The translations under genes and the position numbers were made by a program. A stretch of 64,000 nt of DNA from Streptococcus parasanguinis CC87K (lineage in GTDB: Bacteria > Bacillota > Bacilli > Lactobacillales > Streptococcaceae), in assembly GCF_000507765.1 (NCBI RefSeq), contig NZ_KI669401.1:310001-374000 (forward strand), written 5' to 3'. The stretch's first letter is position 1. The number at the start of each line of letters is the position of its first letter. The notes under the pieces are model-generated. The model did not search any database, had not been told where the DNA came from, and saw nothing but the letters and a program-made list of their open reading frames with translations. Below, piece after piece: positions 9,780-18,578 of the stretch.

Positions 9780-9813
9780 TGAATAGACTGTAAATGATTT
9801 GAAAGGGAACTCT

Positions 9814-10962
9814 ATGCAACATGTTTTTATTATCGGAAGTCGTGGGCTTCCGGCTCAATATGGCGGTTTTGAGACTTTTGTGGACCAATTGGTTTCGCAT
9901 CAAGTGTCTTCAGATATCCAGTACCATGTTGCCTGCCTTTCTAATGATCAAGCTTATCAACATTTTGACTATAAGGGTGTGGATTGTTTTACGATTAAAG
10001 CCCCCAAGCTTGGGCCTGCGCGTGTCATTGCCTATGATATGATGGCCATCAACTATGCCTTGAAGCTTATTAAGAAACAAGGAATTGAACAGCCAATTTT
10101 TTACGTCTTGGGCAATACAATTGGAGCCTTTGTGGCACCCTTTGCGCGTAAGATCCATAAGATGGGTGGGAAATTCTATATCAATCCAGATGGACTGGAG
10201 TGGAAGCGGGCCAAGTGGGCTAAACCGATTCAAGCCTATCTCAAGTATTCTGAAAAGATCATGACGCGCCACGCTGACTTGGTGATTTCTGACAACCCGG
10301 GTATTGAGTCCTATATTAAGAAAGCTTACCCGTGGTCTAAGACGACCTATATTGCCTACGGAACTGACCTATCTCCGACCAGCCTAAACAGTCAGGATAA
10401 TAAGGTCAGAGAATTCTATCACAAGTGGCAGACTCAGGAGAAAAACTATTACCTAATTTTGGGTCGCTTTGTTCCAGAAAATAATTACGAGACTGCCATT
10501 CGTGAATTTATGGCCTCTTCCACCAAACGGGATTTGGTGATCATTTGTAACCAGGAAGGCAATCCTTATTTTGAAGAGTTGCGAGCTCGGACTGGATTTG
10601 ATCAGGATCCACGCGTCAAGTTTGTAGGAACGGTCTATGATCAAGACCTCTTGAAATATATCCGTAAAGAAGCCTTTGCCTATATCCATGGTCATGAAGT
10701 GGGGGGAACAAATCCAGGTCTCCTAGAGGCTCTCGCTCAGACGGATCTGAATTTGGTTTTAGGCGTTTCCTTTAACCAAACGGTCGCAAAAGACACAGCC
10801 CAATATTGGACTAAAGAAACTGGGAATTTGGCGCATTTGATCAACCAGGTTGATTCTTTAAAAGATGTATCTGAATGGGGTCAATTAGCCAAAGCCAACA
10901 TGAAACAAAACTTTACCTGGAAAAAAATTGTAGGTGAGTACGAGGAATTATTCTTATCATGA
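9814..10962 (+). CDS. rgpA: Rhamnosyltransferase RgpA/GacB
   Basis: 382 residues. The N-terminus IIGSRGLPAQYGGFETFVDQ is diagnostic of the DUF1972/GT4 rhamnosyltransferase RgpA (GacB), which adds the first rhamnose to the GlcNAc-diphosphate-lipid primer of streptococcal rhamnan. The GT-B C-terminal half shows LILGRFVPENNYE and HEVGGTNPGLLEAL. Start at 9814 follows AAAGGGA; an earlier in-frame TTG at 9799 has no ribosome site. Higher GC than the genes before it. The stop overlaps the start of rgpB by four bases. Confidence 0.93.
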   Translation: MQHVFIIGSRGLPAQYGGFETFVDQLVSHQVSSDIQYHVACLSNDQAYQHFDYKGVDCFTIKAPKLGPARVIAYDMMAINYALKLIKKQGIEQPIFYVLGNTIGAFVAPFARKIHKMGGKFYINPDGLEWKRAKWAKPIQAYLKYSEKIMTRHADLVISDNPGIESYIKKAYPWSKTTYIAYGTDLSPTSLNSQDNKVREFYHKWQTQEKNYYLILGRFVPENNYETAIREFMASSTKRDLVIICNQEGNPYFEELRARTGFDQDPRVKFVGTVYDQDLLKYIRKEAFAYIHGHEVGGTNPGLLEALAQTDLNLVLGVSFNQTVAKDTAQYWTKETGNLAHLINQVDSLKDVSEWGQLAKANMKQNFTWKKIVGEYEELFLS

Positions 10963-11900
10963 AAGTAAATATCTTGTTGTCCACCTATAATGGTGAACAG
11001 TATCTAAAAGAGCAGGTCAAAAGTATCCAAGACCAGACTTATCAAAACTGGCAACTCTTGATCCGAGATGATGGGTCAACCGACGGTACGGTAGAGATTA
11101 TTCAAGAGTTGGTGGCCCAGGATGAGCGCATTCGCTTTATCAACCAAGGAGCTATCGAAAATCTCGGTGTTATCAAGAGCTTCCATGCCCTCTTGAAATA
11201 TGAAAAAGCGGATCTTTATTGCTTCAGTGACCAAGACGATGTCTGGTTACCAGACAAGATTTCTCTTCAAGTGGCAGAAGCCGCCAAGCATCCGCAAGAT
11301 AAGCCTTTGCTGGTCTACACCGATTTAAAAGTGGTCGATGAAAACTTGAATGTTCAGCATGAAAGTATGATTCGCACCCAGTCTGATCATGCCAATACAG
11401 AATTGATTCAAGAGCTGACAGAAAATACGGTAACTGGTGGGGTAGCCATGATTAACCATGCCCTGGCGGAATTGTGGACAGGTCAAGAAAAGCATGCACT
11501 CCTTATGCATGATTGGTATTTGGCCTTACTAGCAACTGCCTTTGGAAAGCTCATCTATATCGATCAGCCGACAGAATTGTACCGTCAGCACAGTAGCAAT
11601 GTTCTGGGGGCTCGTACCCTCAGAAAACGGGTCAAAAACTGGGTTCGCCCTCATATTTTGTTTGCTAAATATTGGAGTCTCATCGAGTCCAGTCAAGAAC
11701 AAGCAAAAAATTTATTGGCTCTGCCAGTCAGTCCCCAAAATAAAGAAATTATTGAAAACTTTGTGACCATCATGGACGTACCGCTAAGAGAACGTTTGAG
11801 ACGGATTCGTCAGTACGGTTATCGGAAGAACCGGGCTTTTCACACCTTTGTGTTTACCAGCCTAATTCTGACAAAGTTTGCATATCGAGGTAAAAAATAA
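10959..11900 (+). CDS. rgpB: Rhamnosyltransferase RgpB/GacC
   Basis: 313 residues, GT2: ILLSTYNGEQYLKEQ, IRDDGSTDGT, FSDQDDVWLPDK. RgpB/GacC extends the rhamnan primer with an alpha-linked rhamnose from dTDP-rhamnose in the cytosol. Position between rgpA and the ABC exporter matches the S. mutans and group A Streptococcus loci. Overlaps rgpA by four bases (ATGA) and rgpC by one base (TAATG), so the set is translationally coupled. Confidence 0.93.
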   Translation: MKVNILLSTYNGEQYLKEQVKSIQDQTYQNWQLLIRDDGSTDGTVEIIQELVAQDERIRFINQGAIENLGVIKSFHALLKYEKADLYCFSDQDDVWLPDKISLQVAEAAKHPQDKPLLVYTDLKVVDENLNVQHESMIRTQSDHANTELIQELTENTVTGGVAMINHALAELWTGQEKHALLMHDWYLALLATAFGKLIYIDQPTELYRQHSSNVLGARTLRKRVKNWVRPHILFAKYWSLIESSQEQAKNLLALPVSPQNKEIIENFVTIMDVPLRERLRRIRQYGYRKNRAFHTFVFTSLILTKFAYRGKK

Positions 11901-12709
11901 TGTTTGACGTTTTTAGTCAGAAAAATCGAATTTTATTACGAGAGTTAATTAAAACAGACTTTAAATTACGCTACCAAGGATCAGCAATTGGTTATCTTTG
12001 GTCGATTTTAAAGCCCTTGATGATGTTTAGTATCATGTATGTGGTATTTGTTCGTTTTTTGAGGTTTGATGATGGAACTCCACATTATGCAGTTGGACTT
12101 CTCTTGTCCATGATTTTTTGGACATTTTTTACAGAGGCAACGAATATGGGTATGTTATCAATTGTTTCAAGAGGAGATTTGCTACGCAAATTAAATTTCC
12201 CTAAGCAAACAATTGTTGTTTCCTCAGTTTTGGGAGCCGCAATAAATTTTTCTATTAATCTTCTAGTAGTATTTGTGTTTGCTCTTATAAATAATGTTTC
12301 ATTTGGTATTCATTCTCTAATAATTATTCCTTTATTTATTGAGATGTTAATCTTAGCTATGGGGTGTGCCTTTATTCTATCGGCCTTATTTGTTAAATAT
12401 CGTGATATCGGGCCGGTCTGGGAAGTTGTTCTTCAAGCAGGTATGTACGCCAGTCCTATTATTTATTCGATTACCTATCTATTGCAACGAAATCATTTAG
12501 CAGTTGCTAAAATGTTGATGATGAATCCAATAGCTCAAATGTTACAAGATATGCGTCATTTTATTATTGATCCAGTCAATCCACGTGGTTGGGATATCTT
12601 TGAGAATAAAATGATAGCTTGTATTCCATATTGTATTCCTGTATTTATTTTTGTGATTGGTTTAATTGTATTCAATAAGAATTCGAAACGATTTGCGGAG
12701 ATTTTATAA
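11900..12709 (+). CDS. rgpC: Rhamnan ABC exporter permease RgpC/GacD
   Basis: 269 residues of the ABC-2 (Wzm) type with six hydrophobic helices and the cytoplasmic IKTDFKLRYQGSAIGYLWS motif near the start, common to polysaccharide and teichoic-acid exporters. Together with RgpD it moves lipid-linked rhamnan across the membrane. Stop and start overlap by one base with rgpB and rgpD. More AT-rich than rgpA-rgpB. Confidence 0.93.
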   Translation: MFDVFSQKNRILLRELIKTDFKLRYQGSAIGYLWSILKPLMMFSIMYVVFVRFLRFDDGTPHYAVGLLLSMIFWTFFTEATNMGMLSIVSRGDLLRKLNFPKQTIVVSSVLGAAINFSINLLVVFVFALINNVSFGIHSLIIIPLFIEMLILAMGCAFILSALFVKYRDIGPVWEVVLQAGMYASPIIYSITYLLQRNHLAVAKMLMMNPIAQMLQDMRHFIIDPVNPRGWDIFENKMIACIPYCIPVFIFVIGLIVFNKNSKRFAEIL

Positions 12710-13908
12710 TGTCAAGTAATGTAGCAGTTAAGGTAGACCATGTAAGTAAATTTTTTAAGTTACCAACAGAGTCAACTCAAAGTTTACGCACAACACTAGT
12801 GAACCGTTTTAAAGGAATTAAAGGTTATAAAAAGCAAGAAGTTCTACGTGATATTTCCTTTGAAGTCCAAAAAGGAGATTTTTATGGTATTGTCGGTCGA
12901 AATGGTTCTGGGAAATCGACTCTTTTAAAAATTATTTCAGAAATTTATGTGCCGGAAAAAGGTTCCGTCACCATCGATGGGAAGTTGGTATCCTTTATCG
13001 AGCTTGGCGTCGGTTTTAACCCTGAACTGACTGGTCGAGAAAATGTCTATATGAATGGTGCTATGCTGGGCTTCTCAACAGCTGAAATTGATGCCATGTA
13101 TGATGACATCGTAGACTTTGCTGAGTTGCATGACTTCATGAACCAAAAGCTTAAGAACTACTCATCAGGGATGCAGGTTCGCTTAGCCTTTTCAGTTGCC
13201 ATTAAGGCTCAAGGGGATATCTTGATTTTGGATGAGGTCCTTGCAGTAGGAGACGAGGCCTTCCAGCGTAAATGTAATGATTACTTTATGGAGCGTAAAA
13301 AGTCAGGAAAAACTACCATTCTTGTCACTCATGATATGAATGCGGTTAAGAAATATTGTAACAAGGCAGTACTAATTGAAAATGGTCTTGTCAAAGTAGT
13401 TGGTGATCCTGATGAAGTCGCGAACCAATATAGTTATGATAATGCAGCTAGCCAAACAGTTTCTAATGATGATGTAACAATAGAGCATGAAGCAGTCACC
13501 AATTTAAGTGTAAAACTGCTTTCAGATAAGATGACTCAACCTGAGGCTCCAATAGAGTTTGAGATTTCTTATGATGTTAATCAGGACATAGAAACTTACA
13601 TAGCTTTCTCGCTAACTGAAATTGATCGCGGTCTTTGGGTATATAATGATAATTCTTTAGATTTATTAACTGATGGAAAAGGGAGAAAGAATTTCCGCTA
13701 TTCTTGTAGTTTATCAAGCTTGAATGATATCAAATTAAAACTTCAAGTTTCAGTAAGAGATAGCTCGAATACAATGCTTGCATTTGCCAAGGGAGATAAT
13801 TCACCTATAATTTTATTAAATCGAACAGATATTTTAGATGATGATTTGTCAGCGAAAGATTCTGCTACCGGATTATTGCAAAGGAATGGGAAATGGGAGA
13901 CGATGTAG
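12709..13908 (+). CDS. rgpD: Rhamnan ABC exporter ATPase RgpD/GacE
   Basis: 399 residues. Walker A GRNGSGKST at about residue 62, signature YSSGMQ near 149, Walker B DILILDEV near 171, H-loop in LVTHDMN. Beyond residue 250 is a Wzt-like beta-rich C-terminal domain, which in related exporters recognises the glycan end. The central ATPase part is of ordinary composition, whereas the C-terminal domain is AT-rich and looks diverged, consistent with matching a strain-specific glycan. It partners RgpC. Confidence 0.93.
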   Translation: MSSNVAVKVDHVSKFFKLPTESTQSLRTTLVNRFKGIKGYKKQEVLRDISFEVQKGDFYGIVGRNGSGKSTLLKIISEIYVPEKGSVTIDGKLVSFIELGVGFNPELTGRENVYMNGAMLGFSTAEIDAMYDDIVDFAELHDFMNQKLKNYSSGMQVRLAFSVAIKAQGDILILDEVLAVGDEAFQRKCNDYFMERKKSGKTTILVTHDMNAVKKYCNKAVLIENGLVKVVGDPDEVANQYSYDNAASQTVSNDDVTIEHEAVTNLSVKLLSDKMTQPEAPIEFEISYDVNQDIETYIAFSLTEIDRGLWVYNDNSLDLLTDGKGRKNFRYSCSLSSLNDIKLKLQVSVRDSSNTMLAFAKGDNSPIILLNRTDILDDDLSAKDSATGLLQRNGKWETM

Positions 13909-14778
13909 ATGAATAGAATTCTACTTTATGTTCACTACAATAAGTCTGATGATTTAAGTAGTCATGTTTTATATCAATTGGAAAAACTTTTCCCACTTTT
14001 TTCGCGTATTCTATTGATATCGAATAGTTACTTATCAACTGAACATTTAAAATCCCTACGAAAAATTGGCATTAATGAAGTTGTTCAACGAGAGAATATT
14101 GGGTATGATTTTGCTGCCTGGCGAGATGGTATGAATTATATAGGATTTAATTCCTTGATAGATTATGATTCGGTTACCTTGATGAACGATACATGTATTG
14201 GTCCCTTGTGGGATTTAAAAGAGTATTTCGAAAAATTTGAAAAACAATTAGATATTGATTTTTGGGGAATGACTAATTTTAGAAAAACAAAGTATTTTAA
14301 GGAACATCTTCAGAGTTATTTTGTTTCTTATTCCCGTCAAGTTGTGTCGTCAAAAGTTTTTCAAAAGTTTTGGACAAGTATTAGGGATTATGAAAATATA
14401 AGAAGTGTGATTGATCGTTACGAGACAAGATTTACTGGTATTCTAACTAAATCTGGATTTAAATACGGTGTGGTTTTTAATACTTTGCACGAAAATTCTG
14501 ATGAAATGGTTCATCCTGATTTTTCTTACTATAAACCTTTTAAAATATTAGAACATCGTGTTCCAGTTTTAAAAGTTAAAGCAATTCAGGCGCATCCTCT
14601 TCAAGCTGATCAGTTAAAAAATAAAATAAGAGAAGTTTCAGATTTTCCAATTGAAATTTTAAATAGTGTCTATTCTTCAATAGAATTTTTTTCTATTGAA
14701 AATGAACAAACAGAAAGATACACTTTATTAAAAAAAGTGCGAAACAAAATTAAAAGAACAATAGGAAGAAAAGGATAA
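13909..14778 (+). CDS. rgpF: Stand-alone RgpF-domain glycosyltransferase
   Basis: 289 residues consisting almost only of the rhamnan-synthesis F domain: ILLYVHYNKSDDLSSHV, RENIGYDFAAWRDG, LMNDTCIGPLWDL, WGMTNF, LQSYFVSYSR. RgpF of S. mutans is about twice as long, so this is a short form, or the other half of the function sits in the fusion protein encoded at 4225-7185. The basic tail (KKVRNKIKRTIG) may be membrane-bound. It starts one base after rgpD and overlaps the next gene by one base. A separate rgpE-like gene is not present between. Confidence 0.85.
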   Translation: MNRILLYVHYNKSDDLSSHVLYQLEKLFPLFSRILLISNSYLSTEHLKSLRKIGINEVVQRENIGYDFAAWRDGMNYIGFNSLIDYDSVTLMNDTCIGPLWDLKEYFEKFEKQLDIDFWGMTNFRKTKYFKEHLQSYFVSYSRQVVSSKVFQKFWTSIRDYENIRSVIDRYETRFTGILTKSGFKYGVVFNTLHENSDEMVHPDFSYYKPFKILEHRVPVLKVKAIQAHPLQADQLKNKIREVSDFPIEILNSVYSSIEFFSIENEQTERYTLLKKVRNKIKRTIGRKG

Positions 14779-17282
14779 TGGATTTAAATAAGATTTATAG
14801 CTTTTATAATATCTATCTTAAAAAACGTATTCTAAAAATTATTCTATTCTCTCTTGCGTTTGCATTATTAATTTTAAATGTTATTAATATGCAGTTTACA
14901 GTGAAGTCACATTATCGTATACAAGAGGTTTCTTATTTTAATAGTTCAATATTATTAATCGGTATTTCTAGTCTCTATTTGGGAATGATATTGTCAAAAA
15001 TTTGGAATAAGAAATTTTTTATTAAATTAGGAGTGATCTATGGATTGTATTTATTATTTTCATATATACTTGATGCTAGTCTAAGAGTAAATGAAAAACA
15101 GTTTAATTTTTTCAAGAGCTTGCAATCCTCTTTTCTTCAAACAGATTTCATATTTTATATTGCTTTAATTTTTATATTCGCTTTTGTCTATCATTATTTG
15201 ATTTCTGTATTTTTCCCATTGTTTGAAAAATATCTAATTCCAATTTCGAATGATCGAGAAATATATACATTTATTTTCTATGCATTTTCTTTAACAGCTT
15301 TTTGTTTTACTGATAGTAAATTTTTTAACGCCGTAATGGGGAGTAATTTCATTACTCAATTTCTTGAAAATAATATTATAAAACTTACGACTCCTACTTT
15401 AATAGAACTAGATAAACTGATATTAACCTTGGTTATCATTGTTTTCTGTATTTCTTGTTATATTGTAAAAGGGATAAATGAATTAGAAAATAATAAACCG
15501 GAATTTGGCTTGGTGGTTCTTACGAGTGTTGTTTTTTCTATACTATTAAATTATTTTCTTCAATATAGTATACGAACAGATGTAATCGTAATGGAAAAAC
15601 ATATTTTTCCGGGGGCTACACTGTTTCAAATTAGCATTTTTTTTGCTGTGTTTTTGTTTCTTTACTCTATTATCAACGAGTATCTGTTGACTACCATCAT
15701 AAATATATTGCTTATTATTGGAATTTCAATTTCAAGTTATTTAAAATATCAGTTCCGCCAAGAACCATTGTTACCAAGTGATTTAAGTTGGTTGAAAAAT
15801 CCAGGATCGCTTTTAGGATTTGTTGGATCAAGTTCTTATTTATATGTTTTTGTATTAATAGTTTTCTTTTCATTTATTTATTGGTTTTTTAAAGATATAA
15901 TTCTTTATGGTAAAATATTTAAAGCACAACTGGTTAGATTTGTAACAATTCTTTTTATTCTATTTTTCTTTACTACTGTCTACTATTCCTTTAAAAATAG
16001 GCAAGATGGTAAAATGAGTGAACATATTCCAGTATTAGCAAACTTAAATAATCGGTATGATATTGCATGGTTTGGAAATACAGTTAATGCGCAAATGAAA
16101 TCAAATAGCTATGCATGGTTTTCTCAGATGACATCCGATATTATGCATAAACCTGAAAAGTACAGTAAAACTTCTATTAAAAAGATTGAAGAAAAGTACC
16201 ATTTAAAATCAGTAGAAATAAATAAATATCGAAATCAATTCATCAATGAACAAACTGTAATTTATGTATTAAGTGAAAGTTTTTCAGATCCATCAAGAAT
16301 AGAAAAAGTTCAAGTTTCATCAAATCCAATTCCTAAAATTCAAGGAATCAAGAGCAGAACAACTAGTGGATTGATGAAATCTGATGGGTATGGAGGTGGG
16401 ACTGCTAATATGGAATTTCAAACGTTAACAGGATTGCCAATGTACAACCTTTCTCCAAGCATTTCTATTCTATATACTCAAGTAGCACCTAATATGAAAT
16501 ATTTTCCATCTATAAGTAATTATTTTGAACCTAAGAATCGGGATGTTATTCATATTGCAAGTCCTAGTAATTATTCAAGAAATGTAATATATGGGAATTT
16601 AAAATTTAATAAATTTATACATTATGGAAACAAAGGAAATAAAGGATATAATGTTGGTGGGAATTATAGTGATGATTCAACTTATCATTTAATTGAAGAA
16701 AATCTGAATAAGAATAGTCAATTTTTCTCTGTGATTACAATGCAGAACCATACTCCGTGGACGGAACTGAATCCTATAGATATGAGTGCGAGTTATCCAG
16801 GATTTTCGGATGGACAAAACAAATCTTTATCATCGTATGTGAGAATGCTTTCACAAACCGACACCGCCACCCAATCCTTCCTGGAAAGTCTTTCTAAAAT
16901 AGATAAGAAGATTACAGTGGTATTCTATGGAGATCACTTACCAGGTCTCTATCCTGAGTCGGCCTTTAAGGATAATCCGGAGAGTCAGTATCAGACAGAC
17001 TACTTCATTTGGAGTAATTTTGATGCACCGAAATTGAACTATCCTTTGGTCAATTCAAGTGATTTCTCTGCTATGGTCTTTGAACAGACCAATTCAAAAG
17101 TTTCGCCTTACTATGCTTTGTTGACAGAAGTGCTGAAAAAAGCAAGTGTCGATAAAAAGGCCTTAGAAGGAGAAGCGCAAGAAATTGCAGAGGATTTGAA
17201 AATGGTTGAATACGACCTAATTAGTGGGAAAGGTTACCTTTCTAAAGACTTCTTTAAAGTTCCAACCAACAAATCCAATTAA
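14778..17282 (+). CDS. GacH/LtaS-like polyglycerolphosphate or phosphoglycerol transferase
   Basis: 834 residues: a long membrane part with about twelve hydrophobic helices (residues 1-410) and an extracellular sulfatase-fold domain. Catalytic features are visible: LSESF near 498, GGGTANMEFQ with the likely catalytic Thr near 541, MQNHTPW (His near 657) and GDHLPG near 718. The position at the end of the rgp operon matches gacH/sccH, whose products put sn-glycerol-1-phosphate on the rhamnan side chain. Up to about base 16,850 the gene is very AT-rich; the last 430 bases are distinctly richer in GC, suggesting a recombination junction inside the gene. Confidence 0.87.
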   Translation: MDLNKIYSFYNIYLKKRILKIILFSLAFALLILNVINMQFTVKSHYRIQEVSYFNSSILLIGISSLYLGMILSKIWNKKFFIKLGVIYGLYLLFSYILDASLRVNEKQFNFFKSLQSSFLQTDFIFYIALIFIFAFVYHYLISVFFPLFEKYLIPISNDREIYTFIFYAFSLTAFCFTDSKFFNAVMGSNFITQFLENNIIKLTTPTLIELDKLILTLVIIVFCISCYIVKGINELENNKPEFGLVVLTSVVFSILLNYFLQYSIRTDVIVMEKHIFPGATLFQISIFFAVFLFLYSIINEYLLTTIINILLIIGISISSYLKYQFRQEPLLPSDLSWLKNPGSLLGFVGSSSYLYVFVLIVFFSFIYWFFKDIILYGKIFKAQLVRFVTILFILFFFTTVYYSFKNRQDGKMSEHIPVLANLNNRYDIAWFGNTVNAQMKSNSYAWFSQMTSDIMHKPEKYSKTSIKKIEEKYHLKSVEINKYRNQFINEQTVIYVLSESFSDPSRIEKVQVSSNPIPKIQGIKSRTTSGLMKSDGYGGGTANMEFQTLTGLPMYNLSPSISILYTQVAPNMKYFPSISNYFEPKNRDVIHIASPSNYSRNVIYGNLKFNKFIHYGNKGNKGYNVGGNYSDDSTYHLIEENLNKNSQFFSVITMQNHTPWTELNPIDMSASYPGFSDGQNKSLSSYVRMLSQTDTATQSFLESLSKIDKKITVVFYGDHLPGLYPESAFKDNPESQYQTDYFIWSNFDAPKLNYPLVNSSDFSAMVFEQTNSKVSPYYALLTEVLKKASVDKKALEGEAQEIAEDLKMVEYDLISGKGYLSKDFFKVPTNKSN

Positions 17283-17341
17283 AAGGAGTGCAAGCAGTTA
17301 AAAATCTTTGTGATTTTGGCTGTCTGGCTCCCTTTTTTTTG
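17283..17341 (+). terminator. Terminator of the rgp operon
   Basis: GGAG with GCAG pair imperfectly with CTG and CTCC, followed by eight or more T residues. It sits immediately after the phosphoglycerol transferase stop. Confidence 0.6.
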
Positions 17342-17376
17342 TTTTTTATGCTAAACTATTAGATGGGGGTACGCTC

Positions 17377-17853
17377 ATGATTAAGATATTTGGAAAGGTC
17401 CATTATCATTGGCAACCGGACTTATCTATTCTTGTGACTTATTGGTCCATTGCAGTGATTCCGGTCTTTATTGGACTGGCCTTGATGTATGAGAGCTCTA
17501 GTGTGCCAACGCTAGTTTTGTTTTCGTTCTTTTTATTTATGGTCTTGCTCGCGATTGGGGTCCATCGTTACTTCACGATCTATGAGGATGGGATCTTGCG
17601 GATTATTACTGCCAATCCTTTTACTCCAATCAAGGTGAAGATTGACTCGATTGAAAAGGTCGAAGTAAATAAGAAATCGATCAAGCTCATATTTAATGAT
17701 GGATCGCGCAGTCGAACATTCTGTATGCGTAAATGGCCGAAAAAATACTTTATCAATGCACTTGCCTTAAATCCTTATTTTAAGGGAGAAGTAATCCTGA
17801 CGGACAATTTCATCCATGTGGATTACTACGAGATGTATTATGCAAACAAATAA
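17377..17853 (+). CDS. ebsA: EbsA family membrane protein
   Basis: 158 residues with two transmembrane helices (about 20-40 and 46-64) and a cytoplasmic beta-rich domain (KVKIDSIEKVEVNKKSIKL). Sequence and position beside ferredoxin and cmk fit the EbsA family, named after an Enterococcus faecalis pheromone-locus gene and of unclear function. The GGGGG stretch at 17365 is the ribosome site and TGCTAAACT (17349-17357) a plausible extended -10. Gene ends against a convergent ferredoxin gene. Confidence 0.8.
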   Translation: MIKIFGKVHYHWQPDLSILVTYWSIAVIPVFIGLALMYESSSVPTLVLFSFFLFMVLLAIGVHRYFTIYEDGILRIITANPFTPIKVKIDSIEKVEVNKKSIKLIFNDGSRSRTFCMRKWPKKYFINALALNPYFKGEVILTDNFIHVDYYEMYYANK

Positions 17854-17880
17854 AAAGCCCTCTTAATCTTTTAAGAGAGC
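17852..17880 (-). terminator. Terminator overlapping the ferredoxin stop
   Basis: Read on the minus strand, CTCTTAA and TTAAGAG pair, then GGCTTTTTA follows. The hairpin includes the last codons of the ferredoxin gene. Confidence 0.75.
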
Positions 17881-18063
17881 ATGAGTGGGGCATTCTTTAA
17901 TAGCCTCGAGAACATCGTTTGTGACAGGGACTTCCTTTTCAAGGAGGTCGTCCTCTTCAGCAGCAAATTTAACGATGCCATTGTTATGGTAATCAAATAA
18001 TTCAGAATAGGTCTGACAGAGACCGCAAGCGATGCAACGATCTGGAATTAACGTAACTTTCAT
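17863..18063 (-). CDS. fer: Ferredoxin, single [4Fe-4S] type
   Basis: 66 residues, acidic. Cluster ligands appear in CIACGLC (residues 11-17) and in the late KECPTHAL (about residue 58), the C-x2-C-x2-C ... CP pattern of Bacillus-type single-cluster ferredoxins. It is a cytosolic electron carrier; the partner is not evident. Encoded opposite to its neighbours, between ebsA and the LysM gene, an arrangement known in streptococci. The start codon lies only six bases from a good -10, so the mRNA seems leaderless. Confidence 0.92.
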   Translation of the reverse strand: MKVTLIPDRCIACGLCQTYSELFDYHNNGIVKFAAEEDDLLEKEVPVTNDVLEAIKECPTHALLKD

Positions 18064-18069
18064 ACTTCT

Positions 18070-18098
18070 ATTGTAATGATTTTTACGAGAAAAAACAA
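18070..18098 (-). promoter_or_regulatory. Promoter of ferredoxin gene, leaderless
   Basis: On the minus strand TTGTTT (18093-18098), 17 bases, TACAAT (18070-18075). Only AGAAGT separates the -10 from the ATG, so the transcript should begin at or next to the start codon. There is no room for a ribosome binding site. Confidence 0.6.
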
Positions 18099-18108
18099 GG
18101 AGGAAGTC

Positions 18109-18564
18109 ATGGCAAAAGAACCATGGGAAGAAGATATTTACGATGATGGAGAAGAAACATTGAAAAGAACGAGTAAGTTAAACGGAATCAAGGCAGATCG
18201 TCTATTGACGATTTTAGCCATTATTTTCTTTGTAGTAGTAGTGGCGATGGTCTGCTTGTTGATTTTCCTTTCAACAGGTGGCAGCAACAAATCAAAACAA
18301 ATGTCTGGTTTCTACAATGGAGAGACTAAGGTTGAACAGAAATCATCAGCCCCTGCAGCACAAACTGACCAAGCGGCTAAAGACGATAGTTCAAAAGATG
18401 AGAACTCTGAAGAAGGTACGATCACTGTTCAAGCAGGTGAAGGGGAAGCAGCGATTGCTGCGCGTGCGGGTATTTCCATTGCCCAATTGGAACAGTTAAA
18501 TCCTTCTCATATGTCTACAGGATCATGGTATGCGAATCCTGGTGATGTCGTTAAGATTCAGTAG
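18109..18564 (+). CDS. Membrane-anchored LysM domain protein
   Basis: 151 residues from the ATG at 18109, chosen for the AAGGAGG site at 18097-18103. A short acidic cytoplasmic part is followed by one helix (about residues 38-62), a Ser/Lys/Gln-rich linker ([12 protein letters not shown]), and a C-terminal LysM ([20 protein letters not shown] ... NPGDVVKIQ) that binds peptidoglycan. It is placed just upstream of cmk, 14 bases apart, as in other streptococci. Precise role unknown. Confidence 0.85.
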   Translation: MAKEPWEEDIYDDGEETLKRTSKLNGIKADRLLTILAIIFFVVVVAMVCLLIFLSTGGSNKSKQMSGFYNGETKVEQKSSAPAAQTDQAAKDDSSKDENSEEGTITVQAGEGEAAIAARAGISIAQLEQLNPSHMSTGSWYANPGDVVKIQ

Positions 18565-18578
18565 GAGTTGAGGACAGC

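Noticed and set aside
9910-10272. 120-codon minus-strand frame inside rgpA
   Set aside because: It is a shadow of a conserved gene, without a ribosome site or recognisable motif.
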